From Neelides folsomi (lineage: Eukaryota; Arthropoda; Collembola; Neelipleona; Neelidae), in NCBI GenBank assembly GCA_034687125.1, contig JAQGBZ010000127.1:1-64000 (forward strand): 64,000 nt of DNA, given 5' to 3'. The notes below the pieces were generated by a model that saw only the letters and a program-made list of their open reading frames with translations, ran no database searches and was not told where the DNA came from. Below are positions 1-13,261 of this stretch, in pieces. Position 1 is the stretch's first letter, and every line of letters starts with the position of its first letter. A program made the position numbers and the translations under genes.

Positions 1-2317
1 TTCAAATTCTCTAAATCGAACCTGTTCTTCTGAAGTCCTTAACGCAGCTTCACTTTCGAGTAAGGCTGATTTTGATGTTTCTTCATCTTTAATGAACTTT
101 TGAAGTTTCTCATTAAATTCAAATTCTCTAACACGAGTCTGCTCTGCTTGTCTTAAATTTTCTTCTTTCCATTTATCTTCTTTTTCTGTCATTCTTTTAA
201 TCATTTTTGTTTTTAATCCTTCAATTCGATTTTCATAGTCCAATGATATTTCTTTAGTTCTATTTATATAAATTTTAATCTCATCTTCCAATTCAGCAAT
301 TTTAGCTTGAGCCTCGCGTAACTGAAGATCGATAACAACAGAACCCATATCTAAAAATAAAAAAATTTCATTGTTCATTTAGCACTATATTGTTAGAATT
401 GATTTTTTGGCATAATTATTTTATTTTTTGGCTAAATTTTATTTTTGAATTTTATAAACCATCAAAAATTAAATTATATAATTTATTTCACAAACTTCAT
501 ATATTAATTTATCAAAGCTTACTATCTCCTTGAAATGAATAATTTGAAGATTTGCTCAAATCAGATGAGTCAGACATATTCATTTCTCCCCGAGTATTAT
601 TTTTGTTTTCCAATATTTGTTCCAAGTCCTGAATATGATTACGAAGGGATTCAAATTCCAATTCTCTCTTTTGCATCTCCCTTTCATATCCATCACACAT
701 TTCCGTGATTGAAATAATTTCAATATCCATCTTTGCGATCGTCTTGTCCAAAACGTCGATTTTATTGACTTTTTTGGCCAATTGGTCCTGTGTGTCCTTT
801 AATGCAGCTTCTAGGTCAAATTCTTTATTGACTAAAATGTTGATTTGTTTCTGCAATTGCTTTAATTTAATTATTTCAGTGTCATTTGTGTGAGTTTCCT
901 TTTCGTCAGGAACATTTTCGAGAAATTCGATCTTATCTTTTAACATTTTGACTTGACTCTGAAGGCTTAAAATGAGTTTTTGATTGTCAGAAATGACCTT
1001 TTCATGGTTTGCATTGATAGTGTTGAGCTTCTCAAGTTCCTCAGCGAAATCTTCTTGTAAATGATTTTTGCTTGATAACCGCTTCCTCAAACTTGTAATC
1101 TCATGGTTTTTCTCTGATAAGACGTTGTGTAATTTCTTTAATTAGGAAAAAAATTCATATGAGATATTAATCTTAAAATATCAATATATTAATCGTCAAA
1201 TAATATAATTTATAAAGGTGTATTATTTATATAAAAACAGATAAAATACTATTTGCATGCACAGAATGTCATATAATCTGTTAAATAACTTACAATTTGC
1301 CTTTGAGGTAATGGAGTGTTAACAGGACTTGGTGATGGCGAATCTTCGAATTCCGTCTCAACTTTGGAGTCTTTCTTTGGAAACAATTCTTTCTTTGGAA
1401 GACTTTTAATCACTGGTTCATTGAGGTTTTTACAGATGAGAAATGTGGGAATGCATGATGCATCTACAACTATTTTGGAACCGTCGCGTTTATCGTTAAC
1501 TTCTTTTAAAAACCCACAAATTAACTCTCCAGATTTCGATGTCAGTTTACTTATAGGCCTCGTCTTAAAAATGTCGTGTTTTTCCTAAAATAAAAACGGC
1601 ATCAAAATCAAACAATGAAATAAACTTTGGGATTATTTAAGGTAAAAATAATTTTATTAAATAATTTTAAATCTTTAAAGGCATTACTCTTAAAGAGGCA
1701 ACAGCAATAATGACAGAAAGAATCTTCGAGATATGTGTAGTGTTTCCAGAATAAGCTGCATTAAAATCGATCCATTCAACAGGAGTAAAATGACCTGAAT
1801 GAACAATTTATTTATTTATAGAATATTATTGCTTATCAAATTAACATTTATATTAAAAAGAACTTAATTTTAATGATCTTTAATAAGGCGACATTATATA
1901 TAATGTTATTATTGCTATAATTCAAGTATTCAGAATACCAACCTTTGAGCTTTATTTTCAATTCTTTGTATACCAAATCAGGTTTGTCATCAATATCCTT
2001 ACGAAACCTAATAAAACATATATGAAATGCTGAACTCTTTGTTATAAATAATGTCTTATGTAAGTTTAATTGAATTATAATTTATATTAGGTCATAAAAT
2101 CGTAGAGCTTTACTTACAGGTAGAATATAATTTTGCTGAAAACTCCAAGCAGAAGAGGATCATTCAACTTTGTAATCAATTGCTCAGAAAGTTCAAGGGT
2201 GTTAACCTTTAAAATAAACAAAAACAATTTAGGATAATTAGAAATGCTTAAACTATCGTTATGCAAAGTGTTTTTTTATTTTCATACCCATTCAATCATA
2301 ATCTGATCCCACTCCAT
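1..2317 (-). CDS. Hook/NuMA-type N-terminal domain, coiled-coil protein (partial, runs off left edge)
   Basis: Seven coding exons on the minus strand: 2317-2288, 2206-2118, 2007-1943, 1794-1688, 1584-1294, 1135-523 and 350-1, the last open at the window edge. All junctions are GT-AG and in phase. The start is the ATG of MEWDQIMIEWVNTLEL. This matches where Hook/NuMA folds begin (a Trp-Val-Asn helix) and is followed by about 100 residues ending in a hydrophobic helix (SKILSVIIAVASLR). A Ser/Pro linker (DSPSPSPVNTPLP) follows, then more than 300 residues of Lys/Glu/Leu-rich coiled coil. Exon 6 could read on to a stop at 512, but a donor at 522 joins in frame to the coiled-coil exon at 350, so a long isoform is likely. 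By family, such proteins link microtubule motors to cargo or the cortex. The family call rests on fold pattern only; a different coiled-coil protein is possible. Confidence 0.55.
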
Positions 2318-3343
2318 CGTCACGTATGAAAGGAATGAAAGCTGTAATAAATAGACACATTATAACGATCATTTAGGCGATTAGAAGTTAAAAAACATTC
2401 CTGTCTATGCATTTTTAATGTTGATCCAAATTTGTAATTATATATTTAGCAAATGTAAATACCTACCTTATTTGACCAAGTAATCAAATCGGCATTAATG
2501 ACAATGACATTTCTTGGGTCATCTGTATTGTAACAATACACGGATCACATTGAAACTTTACCTTAATTGATAATATTTTAAATTATCATGTTTGAACACA
2601 ATAATTGAAGTAATTTTAAGAAATAATTGCACGTTAAAAGTAAAAGTCTAAATTTTCGTCAACCGAATGGCGAATGGTCGTTGGCTTAAGTTGGCTATTC
2701 TGTTGAGGAAGAAAGTTTGTCGGTTGATAATTTGGTAATGCAAAGCAATGCAAAGTTAAGCCCGCCTCCTTTATGGGGCAAACAGCAACTTTTAGAAAAA
2801 TGAGTTTATAACTTTACAATTAATTATTTTAACAGATACCATGGAGGAAATCATAAAAATCAATAGTTTTAACTCACATATAATGAAACTACTTGACTTT
2901 ATTATCTCCATGGTCCCCATTCGTGATTAAAGTCATTAAAATAAAATTTTAATATATTAAGAAGACAAAAAAGAAAACATTAGGATAAAATCGCGGTATA
3001 TATTTTGAATATAACCACGGGATTTCCTTTTGTCCACTCCTATTCCACTTTCAACCTCATACTTGGACTCTAGCGGCCGCCATTGAATAGAGAATCGAAA
3101 ATATTTCAATTGGTAAAATATTTTAATTTTTAACTTTATCCATCGTTGTTTTATAAGGAAAATAATTTAATAAGGGTTAAGAAATATATATAGTTTAAAG
3201 AATCCTTTTGGAATCATTAATATATAAGAGGCATGGAGTATCGTTAATTTGGTACATATTTTACTAGATCAAAGTTCGGCTCGATTTTTGGCCCATTTGA
3301 AGCAATGTTTAATTTCTTAATTTTTTATTTTTGCAGGCATAAA
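2318..3343. promoter_or_regulatory. Shared head-to-head 5' region between coiled-coil gene and COX4
   Basis: This region holds the 5' ends of two divergent genes. A probable untranslated exon of the minus-strand gene lies near 2521-2467 (acceptor and donor visible, in phase with the first coding exon but lacking an ATG). A probable COX4 leader exon ends at a donor near 3112. A GCGGCCGCCATT run at 3073-3084 resembles a YY1-type core site, common in housekeeping mitochondrial gene promoters. No other gene is seen. Confidence 0.5.
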
Positions 3344-4121
3344 ATGGTCGGCCAGCTGATGGGTGCCTCGCGGAAGCTGCGAGCATGTACCCCACTTATG
3401 CAACAAATCGCTGGCGGTCACAGCTCAGCCGTTCACGAGTACGTTCCTCCTTATTATGCGAAAATTGGAAAGAGAGAAGTAGTCGGATGGGGAATAAATG
3501 GGAAATACACTTATGTCGATCACCTTAATTTCCCAATGCCTGGCATTAGATTCAGGGAATACTCCCCAGACGTTCAGGTACTTTAACTATTACTTATTTT
3601 TCAATATATAATAAATTTAATTTCCTCAATATAACAAGTCATTGGCCCTCATAAATATGTTAACTAACTGTGATTCTTCGGCTTATATAGGCCATTCGTG
3701 AAAAGGAAAAGGGCGATTGGAAAAAGATGAGCATTGAAGATAAGAAAACGCTTTACAGAACATCTTTTTGTCAAACATTTGCCGAAATGGATGCTCCTAA
3801 TGGACAATGGAAGCAAACCCTTGCTGGTGTTCTTTTCTTTTCTTCCCTAGCCCTTTGGGCGTACTTGTGGGAAAAGAAATTCGGTAATTAAATATTGCTA
3901 ACAAAAATTGCAAATATCTCAATAATTATGATTGAATTTCAGTTGGATTGTGCCCTTTACTTATTGGATTCTATTTGATTTTAGTATATCCACCTGAACC
4001 AGCATCAGTGTTGTTGGAGAATCGGCAGGCTCAGTTGAAGCATATGATTGACCTTCGTGTTGATCGAATTGAGGGACTCGCGTCGAAATGGGATTACGAG
4101 AACAATCGATGGAAGAAGTAA
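3344..4121 (+). CDS. COX4: Cytochrome c oxidase subunit 4, mitochondrial
   Basis: Three exons (3344-3577, 3691-3883, 3943-4121) give 201 aa. The ATG lies 7 bases after an acceptor, so the leader is in an upstream exon. The first ~35 residues (MVGQLMGASRKLRACTPL) are basic and hydroxylated like a mitochondrial presequence. Family hallmarks follow: FPMPGIRFREYSP, AIREKEKGDWKKMS and YRTSFCQTFAEMDAPNGQWK, then one transmembrane helix around residues 122-150 and a C-terminal tail rich in Arg/Lys. COX4 is a nuclear-encoded subunit of respiratory complex IV in the inner membrane and helps set its response to ATP. Length and motif order are normal. A polyadenylation signal sits at 4285-4290. Identification is firm. 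Confidence 0.96.
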
Positions 4122-4624
4122 ATCCCTTCGACAATTGTAAATGATTAAAATCAAATTATAAATACGATTCTTGCGCCACCCTGTTAGTCTCTTTAATTGT
4201 AAAAGCTCTTAATAATAATCGTATGAGTAGTCAGTGTCAATTGGCTATGTAATATTGTACTTTATTTCGAGCTCCAAATCCATGAATAAAAGTTTATTTA
4301 ATATTCACATTCTCTTTATTTCACATTCCATTCTTTTCAACATTCACTCTTTAATTAACATTTGTATATAAATATTAGTAATATAAAAATGCGAAAACGA
4401 TCGAGTTAGCATCAGCGCTGTATACTGATCACAATTTAAAATATTTGCAGAAAGTATGTAGGTAGATAAAATAAACCACTTTCCTATACCATACACAATA
4501 GCTCATATATTAAATATTAAAATAGTAGATATAAAGATGATATTTTAAAAATTTTGTAGTTTTCACCGAACCATCATATAACATTGTTGTAAGTATAAAT
4601 TTTTATATATCAAATTATCAAATA
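4122..4624. other. Shared tail-to-tail 3' region of COX4 and DONSON
   Basis: AT-rich sequence between two converging stop codons. It holds the COX4 polyadenylation signal AATAAA at 4285-4290 and, on the minus strand, an AATAAA (TTTATT at 4293-4298) that could serve DONSON, so the two 3' UTRs may overlap. No coding potential seen. Confidence 0.6.
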
Positions 4625-6585
4625 TTAATTCCATTGAAATAACGAGTTGCAACATTCAAATTCATTTTTGATGGTGTCGCAATTATCACAACAACAAAAG
4701 GTTTCCAGAATGTCTTTTTTGAGACCACAATCGCTCAGGTTCTCAAGCTCAAACGCACTCGGCTTGGCACGAAACGCAAATTCTCGACCCCTATAATTGA
4801 AATGAAAATAATTGATTAAAATGATTTTCAATTTTCAATCATGATCTTCAATACAAAAACATTAGGTACTTATGTCTGAATACTTACGATTTGATATTGA
4901 ATGGAATTGACGAATTAAAGGTTTTAAGGACTATTTTAAAATTTTGGACATTTTTGTTGAGCAGCGAGCTAAGCATATGGATCACATGTGGAAGGATTGG
5001 TCCTGTCATTTCAATTGAATGATTTGACTCGTTATTATCTTCATTACGAACTTTTGTTTGTGTCACCTATTATTATTATTGAGAAAGATTTAATATATTT
5101 CAAATTGTAATTTTTCTTTCAAAATTTCAATAGAGAAATAATTTACCACTAGTGACTTCAAAGAAGCTCCATGAAAAGTTACAGGGGCAATGATTGTAGG
5201 GGGTATACCAGCAAACGCCCCAATTGGAGATACCAAGAAATTTTTAGAATTTACAAGGAAGTTAAAAAACGATAATGTATCTGATCCTGTTATCATAACT
5301 AGAGTAGATTTACTTTTCTCCTCGTCAACATCGTTTGCCCTATGAAGAATGAAACATTTTTATTATGGTTTTATGATTAATTGTAAATATAATATATATT
5401 TTGTAAAATAAAGAAAAATGCGCATTACTGTTTATTGCTTGAATAGCTAATATCTTGTGAAATTCCAATTTCATCTAGCCATTTGTCTGCTTCTTCGTCA
5501 CTCTCTTGATGTTCTTGGTCTTTAACTTTGGGAGACTTTTCAAGCTCTCCACCTTCAGCTGAAGAGTTTTGTGAATCTCCATTGATATGGTACGGAAGTG
5601 TAAAGTTAATTCCTGAATATCAATAAGGTTAATTGTAAGTGGTTATGTTTGAACGAAATAGATTAAAGTGAAAATAATGGAATTAAGTAAATAGTCAAGT
5701 ACCTTCTGATTTGAGAGCTTCCCTAAAACCTCTTGTCGAAGGAGTTACGTATGCCTGGATCTGTTCATTCCCTTGAATTCCAGCAGCACAAAAAAGTATA
5801 GTTAAATTATTCCCACAAACATAGAAATACGGACACTGGCGAGCACGAAGCAATTGGAATATGGATCTTAGAGCTTCAATCCTGCAAATTAAATAAATTC
5901 CAAATAAATCATTGACCATATAAAATAATTGACCACGAATGAAATGAAATTTAACAGAAAATTGTAATAAAGTATACGACTTTAAAATTAAAAATACTAA
6001 CCATTCAAGATGCATGTCATTGAAGAAGGCCGAATCTGCTTTTAACAAAAACGACCCTTTATTCACTCGGGCTCTATCAGTTCTTGGAAATAAGGAAGTC
6101 CCGGGTAAATTAGGATGTTGCCAATAAAGACAACATTGGTGGAACTGAGCTCCCAGCGAAGTGTCCAGAGCTGAATTTTGAGGGAAACCGTGAAATGACA
6201 CTTGTGGTTCAATATTGATACATCGAACAAAAGCTGAAACTCCGGACGATTCTTCTGATGTTTTTAAATGATTTGCCCATCCGAAGGGCTTTGACGAAAC
6301 AACTCTTAAGGAATTCTTTAGAGACCAATCGAGACACAAGCGGGTTTGCCATTTGGGTTGATCTTTCTTTAATTCAATTTCAGAGAAACAGGCGGAGTAT
6401 GACCTCTTAGCCAAACGGCGGTCTTGAGTAGGTGAAGCGGGACTTCTCTCTAAGGCTAATCTCTTCTTTTGCTTAATTTTCTTAATTTTAATTACATCTT
6501 GCGGTCTCTGCCAGAGAGCTGACTTACAAGGCGAAAATGGATCCATTTTAAAGTTTTCTAATCGGTCTGATTTTCTCTGATTCAT
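4625..6585 (-). CDS. DONSON: DONSON (downstream neighbour of Son; humpty dumpty homolog)
   Basis: Six exons on the minus strand: 6585-6002, 5881-5703, 5612-5429, 5339-5147, 5066-4888 and 4790-4625, giving 494 aa with consistent phases. Family-diagnostic stretches include RCINIEPQVSFHGFPQNS, FHQCCLYWQHPNLPGTSLFP, CPYFYVCGNNLTILFCAAG and AYVTPSTRGFREALKSEG. The N-terminal 60 residues are basic and probably disordered (KIKKIKQKKRL). An acidic low-complexity insert (DQEHQESDEEADKWLDEIG) follows. DONSON is a nuclear replication factor that helps deliver GINS to MCM to assemble the replicative helicase, and it supports fork stability. The length is a little below the vertebrate protein. The gene is head-to-head with ARMC2. 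Start chosen as the first ATG of the open first exon. Confidence 0.93.
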
Positions 6586-8017
6586 GCTATTTTCTTATAA
6601 TAGTTGATGAGAGTAATAAATAACAATCAAACCGCCGAATGGCCCATAAACTGAACCGGGCCATTGGGATATAAAAGTGAAACTCTAGAGTCAAGAGGAC
6701 TCGAGCTCGACTCAAAGTCAGATCTGACTCGGTTGGCTATTGGGATTTTGAATAAAAGAAAGGTTCGACTCTGAGCTCTGGCTCGGCTCTTTGAATGGCT
6801 CTTTCCAGCTCATTGTGGCCGAAATAAGTATATACAAAATCACATATTATTGAGACATTATCAATAGAATTAATAGTATAAAATGCCCAAAATGTCCTTT
6901 TAATTCAATTTAATTTACATAATGGATTTCATATATCTTCTATCGTCTTCTTCAATTGTACAAACTCTTCAATTCTTCAATTTTACGTAGTACTTTACAC
7001 ATATTATAGGAACACAGGAACACCCACACTAATAAAGTACTAACTACTAAATAAAGATAATTTTAATTGGACCCAATAACAGCCGTTACTCTTTAAAATT
7101 CGAAAGTTTTCAGTTAAGGTTTGGCTTAATGTTTAACGATTTTCATTCTTTAAGCTGCCATTCACATTCAAGCATAACACGATGTTTCATATTTATATGA
7201 AACAAAGATAATTTCAAGATTATGCGTGAATCTCATTCTGTTATCTGTTATAGAGGAATTAACTATTTTTTATAATACATATTTGGAGTCTTAATTTACG
7301 TTAACTGATGCTCTTAAATTGGTTTGGGCCTAATGCATATATTTACCAATGGTATTATGCCTACCTATTCGAATTCTATTGGAAGTTTGGAAGTGGTAGT
7401 GGAAGTGTAGTGGAAGAGATTAACATACAAAAATTCGTAATTTGGAGGGTATTTATCGTTAATTTTTTAAATATGGCATCAAAATAACTTATCGCGATGA
7501 TGCTGAATCTTTCCAACAAACTCTAATTTCTCATGTAACTATTTATTTACAAATATGAATTGGGATTTGGTGAGAGTCCTTGAGTTGATGGCAGTGGGAG
7601 CCTGGCAGTTGACTTGTGGAGCAAATAGTGAAAATGAATCCTCAATGTTGTGATCGGTTGTGCTGGGATACGTTGTGAAATATAAATCCCTTTCCTCAGT
7701 CAAAAGCGTTCAGTCCTCAATGTTTCTCTCCTTATTTCACATCACTCCAATTTTTATCAATCAACATAGAGTTTACCTTTGATTATAAAACGTTCCAAAG
7801 CATTATTAAATCATTTTGATATGTAAGTAGAATTATTTGACTGACGTTTAAAAATTAACATTATTGCTAAAAAGAATTATTCATGTTAAAGTTAAACTAT
7901 CATATATTAAAGTTTAAAATGTTTTTTAAATCATATCTACTCGTTATCTCTAATTTGAATTTTACTCGTATAAATTTTTATTTTCGCTTACTTTAGTTTA
8001 TCAACGTTAAGAGAACC
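6586..8017. promoter_or_regulatory. Head-to-head 5' region between DONSON and ARMC2
   Basis: About 1.4 kb with no gene. A cluster of GAGCTC/GACTC/GGCTC words lies at 6690-6810 next to the DONSON start. A candidate untranslated first exon for ARMC2 sits before 7820, ending at a donor (ATATGTAAGT) near 7820; the coding exon follows at 8018 after an acceptor around 7995. Nothing else recognisable. Confidence 0.4.
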
Positions 8018-11000
8018 ATGGAAGAAAAGACGGGTCGACGATTTTACGAACTTCCTCCTCATATCAAACCATGTTCAAAGATCATCGAAGAAACCCGGGT
8101 TGCCCTTCGAGAGTCGGGAAGAAGGTTTGGAAGCTCCGACTCCCTCAGCTCTTCGCTTTCCAGCCCCGGAAGGAGTTTGATGAACCGAAGCAACTCTTAT
8201 CAGTCCGTTGATGAAATGGACATTTGTGATGGGAGCGAAAGAAGGGAAAATGGGCTCTTTGGAGGAATTCGTCCAGTCAATACCCAAAGACCTTTCACTC
8301 CGAGAAATGCTGGATTTTGGGGGTCATCGGCAAAGAAAAGGCCACCGAGTGCAATCACGTAAGAAATGCATAATCATGTTTAATCCTAAATTATTATTTA
8401 ATGACCCTTTTTCTTTCTTACAAACTGGAGCATTTTATACTTGTGTTTTGATATGAAAACGATATTAAGATATATAAACGATATGTAAAAATAAAGTAGA
8501 AATTCTTATCTTAAAATTTTGTTATCCTTGGCTATTTTGTCAATTCAAAAGCTTTATTACTTTAATAGATTTTAGAATTTTAGACATTTCAATGCCTCAG
8601 CCTAATTTCATTTATCTTTAATCTTAATGCATTATTATTGAATTTTTCCAATTTCAAGCCTATCGAGACTTTCTCTTGAAGATTTTGAGGAAAAGAGGCC
8701 AAAGTCTCGAATGAAATTGAAGTCGTTCAGCCCCAGCCCAAGTCATCAAGGTTCAGTTCTTCATAACAGTGTCAGTTTCGACTCTTCAGCAAATCATCCA
8801 ATTCTTGCAACACGTAATTTTTTCAATTCCCAAGATGGTGAGAAATATTTGAGAAAGGAAATTGAAAAAGGAAGACTTAAAATCAAATCACTTTCTCTCA
8901 CGAATTCAAAAGGTAAATTTTTTTTTACATTTACACAATAATAAATTGTTTAATTTCATTTATTTTGTCATTTAAATAAATACTAAATTGAGTAAACCTG
9001 TAATTTTATTTTGGACAGCAATGACTTCTGATACACAAGGTTTGAATGTAAATGACGAGAAAATGAGAAAAATTGATCATCATTCAGATCAACCAGAATT
9101 TGATGGGGATGGAGATAATTCTTTTGTTGGTTCTTTGAAAAGCAAGAAACTTAATTCAGTTATGGAATCATTGGATGCTTACACCAATAATTCAGGTTAT
9201 TTTCATATTTTATTAACCCAATACTAACTATCAGCGTTATGCATTTGGTTCGCAGCATTTCCCCTGTCCCTTTGGGGAAGCGGGCTCATAAGAACCCAGA
9301 CACCCATACTATTACATAAACCCATGCATGATCAGTATTTTTTAATATGCATAATGCTTGCTCTTTCTAAAATCTATAAGTAATTATCGTTTAAAGATGA
9401 ATGAATTTTCAAATGTTTATAAATTGATGTCAACACAAAGGACTTTTCACACGCATACAATTCATCATGCCAAGATTTTTCTATAATACCTAACATTGAT
9501 TTCTATTGTGATTTGCAGATAAATGTTCGAAGGTTGACCTGATTTCTCTTCTTAAAGAGATTCGCCGAGACCTTGACGCCATTGATTTGCTGGAAAAGAA
9601 GCAGCTCCTCAAACTCATTTTCAAATTGGTTGAGAAGAACCAAAACGACGACGATATTTTGTTTTGGAGCTCGTTTCTCCTACTTCATGTAATTAACAAT
9701 TAATCTTAATTCCTGCATCTGTCAGTTTTAAGGTCTTAGCCATTTCTTAAACATCGATTTTATCGATTTAATATATTCTTTATTAATTGCTAAATTGTTA
9801 CATATCAAACAAAATTACTTAATAAGATACAAATATATAGATTCTTTGTTTCACAATATTGTTCTCTGTTGCATTAGGATATGAAAACTTGAATGATTTA
9901 ATATGATGTATTTACATGTGTTCTTACTTAAAGTTAGTTAGCTAAATTATTTTGCTTCCCACAGTGCAAGGTTTCTGGAAATAATTTAACGACTGTCTTC
10001 AAGTTAATATTCAGAGCGAGCCGTTCGATGGAATATTTAAACACGATAAAGAACACTGAATATCTATGTAATTTTTTTTAAAAGAAAGTACTTTCTTTTA
10101 TATAGTATACAATATGTGTATTAAACAAACGATGTTTTCTCTAATAATAATTTTAAAATGACTTTCAGATATTTTTATGGAGTCTCTTGCTTTAATTTGT
10201 CCTCTAACTCAGACTGATTCAATGATTTATGGATATGGGACTTTAAAATTTATTTGTACAGAAATTCCAGTCCTTCACAAAGCTCTAGAACTTAATCTCA
10301 TTCCAATTATGACCGTTCATCTAAAGCTTCTTAACATTGAAGTAAATATAAACTTACATTCTATTTTCTATGCATTTCATTCTAGTTTTACATAATCCAG
10401 TCAGAGTTATGATGGATAGCCAATTGCAATGCAACAATTCATACTGATTATTATTTATTTCTTGAAATGTTTATAGGTCCTAAAAATGGAGAAAGTTCCA
10501 GAAAAATTGTTCAATGCGTGCTTCCAATTAACCTCAATTTTTAGAAATGTCGTTGGGGAAGAAAAAAGTATCTCAGGAGTTATTGAGAATGGCTCGTTAG
10601 ATGAGCTTTGTGACTCCTTCCAGTGGACAATTGAAGATATTGATCTTGTATCGAACACTGTAAGAATCCTAAGGTCAGTTGTCAATTTAGGTCAAAGCGA
10701 TTCTTTAATCGCTCCATTGATCATTTTTATGTCAATATCAAATCATATGTATAAATAACGTAAAATAGAAATTACTTTTACACCAACATATTTATTTTCT
10801 GATTATTTATTGAAATAACATTTTTGTGTATTTTCAGTGTCGTGTCAAGTTACGATTCGTGTTGCAATGTCATTATGGGGAATAAATTATTTCATTTGGC
10901 AGTCGTCAAAATCTTCCAAGAATGGTTTAACAAAGACGACGTTGTCGTCCGACTCACTTACTGTCTTGGGAATCTCTTAGCTCGGGACGAAGAATTTAGA

Positions 11001-12959
11001 GTGAAAGTTAGCTTTCATCTTTTATTAACACCTTTCCACAATTTACTAATCACACCAATACAATGTAAATTCCTAATAAACATCTAATAATTTGGGCTGT
11101 TAATTTTTGTTTTATAGCTATTTGAAGAAGATGCTTTTGAAATGATTCTCAAAATAATTGATATTTACCTTGATAAAGATACGCCAATATCACAGGACAT
11201 CCTTATTAAAGTTTGAAACCACCATTCTTGTTTTTACATATATTTTATATTATTGATTGAGATTAACTTTTATTGATAGTAGTTCACTCATAAATGTTAC
11301 CTTTGCAAATTAAATATTTTAATTTGCTTTTAGTCAATAAGGGTAATTGCAAACTGGAGCCTGAGTCCTATGATAGGAACCGAGATATGCGATAACGTGA
11401 AGCTAGAAGAAATCTTCAAGAGGATTCTTAAATCAAACGCCTCTGAAGAGCTTATAATTTGCGTCATATCCACATTAAATAACACAAGTTTTTACAAAAA
11501 CTATCGAGTTGATGATAATTTATCCATTGAAATGGTCGAAAGTGAGTAGTTATTTAAATAATTCTCATTGCATTCCAAATAATTTGACAGTCTAATTCAA
11601 ATTCTATCAAATTCTATATTCCTAGGTTTGTGTCCATATTTGAGTCATAAAAATATGGATATAAGAAATGAAACAATGAAGGTTCTGGGAAATCTCACTC
11701 GAAGCTTTTTAGTTCGAGAGTGCTCCAATAAATGTAAGTTAAATATTTATAATATTTATATTAATTTAAGTATTATAAATATATTTATAAAGTAGTTAAA
11801 TAATTAAAGTATAACATTTGGATTGTTAATTTATTTAGACTATCGATTTCTTTCTTTGTTTTTTCTTTATAAATATCTTATATGAATTTTAGATGTGCAA
11901 ACAATGCTGTCTTCATTGAAAGAATTTGAGAATGAAGAACTCGTTTATTCAACAATTGGTGTTTTCATTAATATTATTGTTAATGAAAAAACAAGACATG
12001 AATTTATACAAAACGACGGACTAGAAATGTATATCTTGGACATATTTGCTTTATCAAGTCAATGATGTTTTGCATATGTGGGTTTGCAATATAAACTGGG
12101 GTATCTCGAAATTTTAAATCGTTATTTAAGTTATATTTAAATTGAATTTTAGAAAAATTTAATTAATAGTTGTTATTCGGATACTAAACCAAATATGGAC
12201 TTAATGAGTTAATTGCGGATGTGTAAAAATTACAAAATGCGATACTCTTTGTTTAGCTCTCGATGAGAAAAATTTCAATTTTCACATCTTTTATTTCCCA
12301 TTCTCATCCTTTTTAATACATGTTAAATATTCAACTATTAAACTAATCAAATGGTTTTTCAACGTTTAATGAGTATATAGGGCTAAAGATAAATGTAAAT
12401 CCTATAAATATGCAGTTTATATGTTCTAAAAGATTGGCAAATTGATAATAATTGGGTTTAAACACATCATTAAATTGCTGTACTATTATAGTATTTAATA
12501 AAAATATAACTTTAGTAAAATTCAAATCGTTAGTAACTAAAAATAAATTCTAATTTTGAGATTGAGACCCCTTTTTAAATTGCAAACCAATTTTAAAAGC
12601 TATTGTTATTTATATATATATACAAATATGATATATGTAAATGCCTACTTATTTGTTTCCCCGTTAGACTGATGGACTTGATGATGAAAAAAGAAGATGT
12701 TGTTTTAAGTCTCATGATTTGTCAAACATTATGGAATCTTATTTTATCAGGTGATGGAAGTGACAATTCAGAAAACGACCAAAGTGTGGGTTATGGAATA
12801 CGCAATGAACAAAAATTGGAACTCTTGAAGATTTTAAAACATAAACTTGCCAATAATTTGAGTGGAAACGGAAGTTATGCAAGCGACGATATGACAGAAT
12901 TTCAAAATAACTTCCAAATGGTAGCGAAAAATTTAGAAGAAAGACTTATGATAAATTGA
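8018..12959 (+). CDS. ARMC2: Armadillo repeat-containing protein 2
   Basis: Thirteen exons: 8018-8358, 8659-8912, 9019-9195, 9519-9688, 9965-10067, 10169-10341, 10477-10673, 10838-11006, 11118-11210, 11334-11541, 11626-11733, 11893-12028 and 12668-12959. They give 806 aa, near the usual length. The N-terminus carries the ARMC2 signature: SKIIEETRVALRESGRR followed by RPFTPRNAGF and KKRPPSA. From about residue 250 the protein is an armadillo-type helical solenoid (for example SIRVIANWSLSPMIG and MKVLGNLTRSF). In animals ARMC2 is needed for assembly of the axonemal central pair and radial-spoke region in sperm and other motile cilia. Its presence implies flagellated sperm or motile cilia. The last intron (12029-12667) is the longest. 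Retaining it would end the protein at 12065. Confidence 0.9.
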
Positions 12960-13261
12960 AACAATAAATATTTAATTTTGCTAAGAGTGTAATATGTAAA
13001 AACTTGAATTAACTATTACTGGTATAAAATAACTCTTCTCACATATGCTTATTATTTTTTATATTACATTAAACACGTGTATTTTGGTTAATATGCTATT
13101 TATACTAATATTCACAACTAGATCATTATTAAAATTTTACAACTATTTATTTCGATGTATTTATTCAATCACTCTCAATACAATTTAAGCGTACTGTACA
13201 TACAGATGTAGAGTAATGTAATAAATATTTATACATTAAATGTGCACAATAGGTTTATTCC
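12960..13261. other. Shared tail-to-tail 3' region of ARMC2 and GSAP
   Basis: 300 bases between converging stop codons, very AT-rich. AATAAA signals for ARMC2 occur at 12963-12968 and about 13220-13225. On the minus strand, AATAAA (TTTATT at 13146-13151 and 13253-13258) can serve GSAP. No coding potential seen. Confidence 0.55.

Noticed and set aside
5695-6001. DONSON first-exon frame continuing through the intron to 5695
   Set aside because: The 296-codon ORF spans intron 1 by chance; the GT-AG pair at 6001/5882 restores the conserved EALRSIFQLL sequence in frame.
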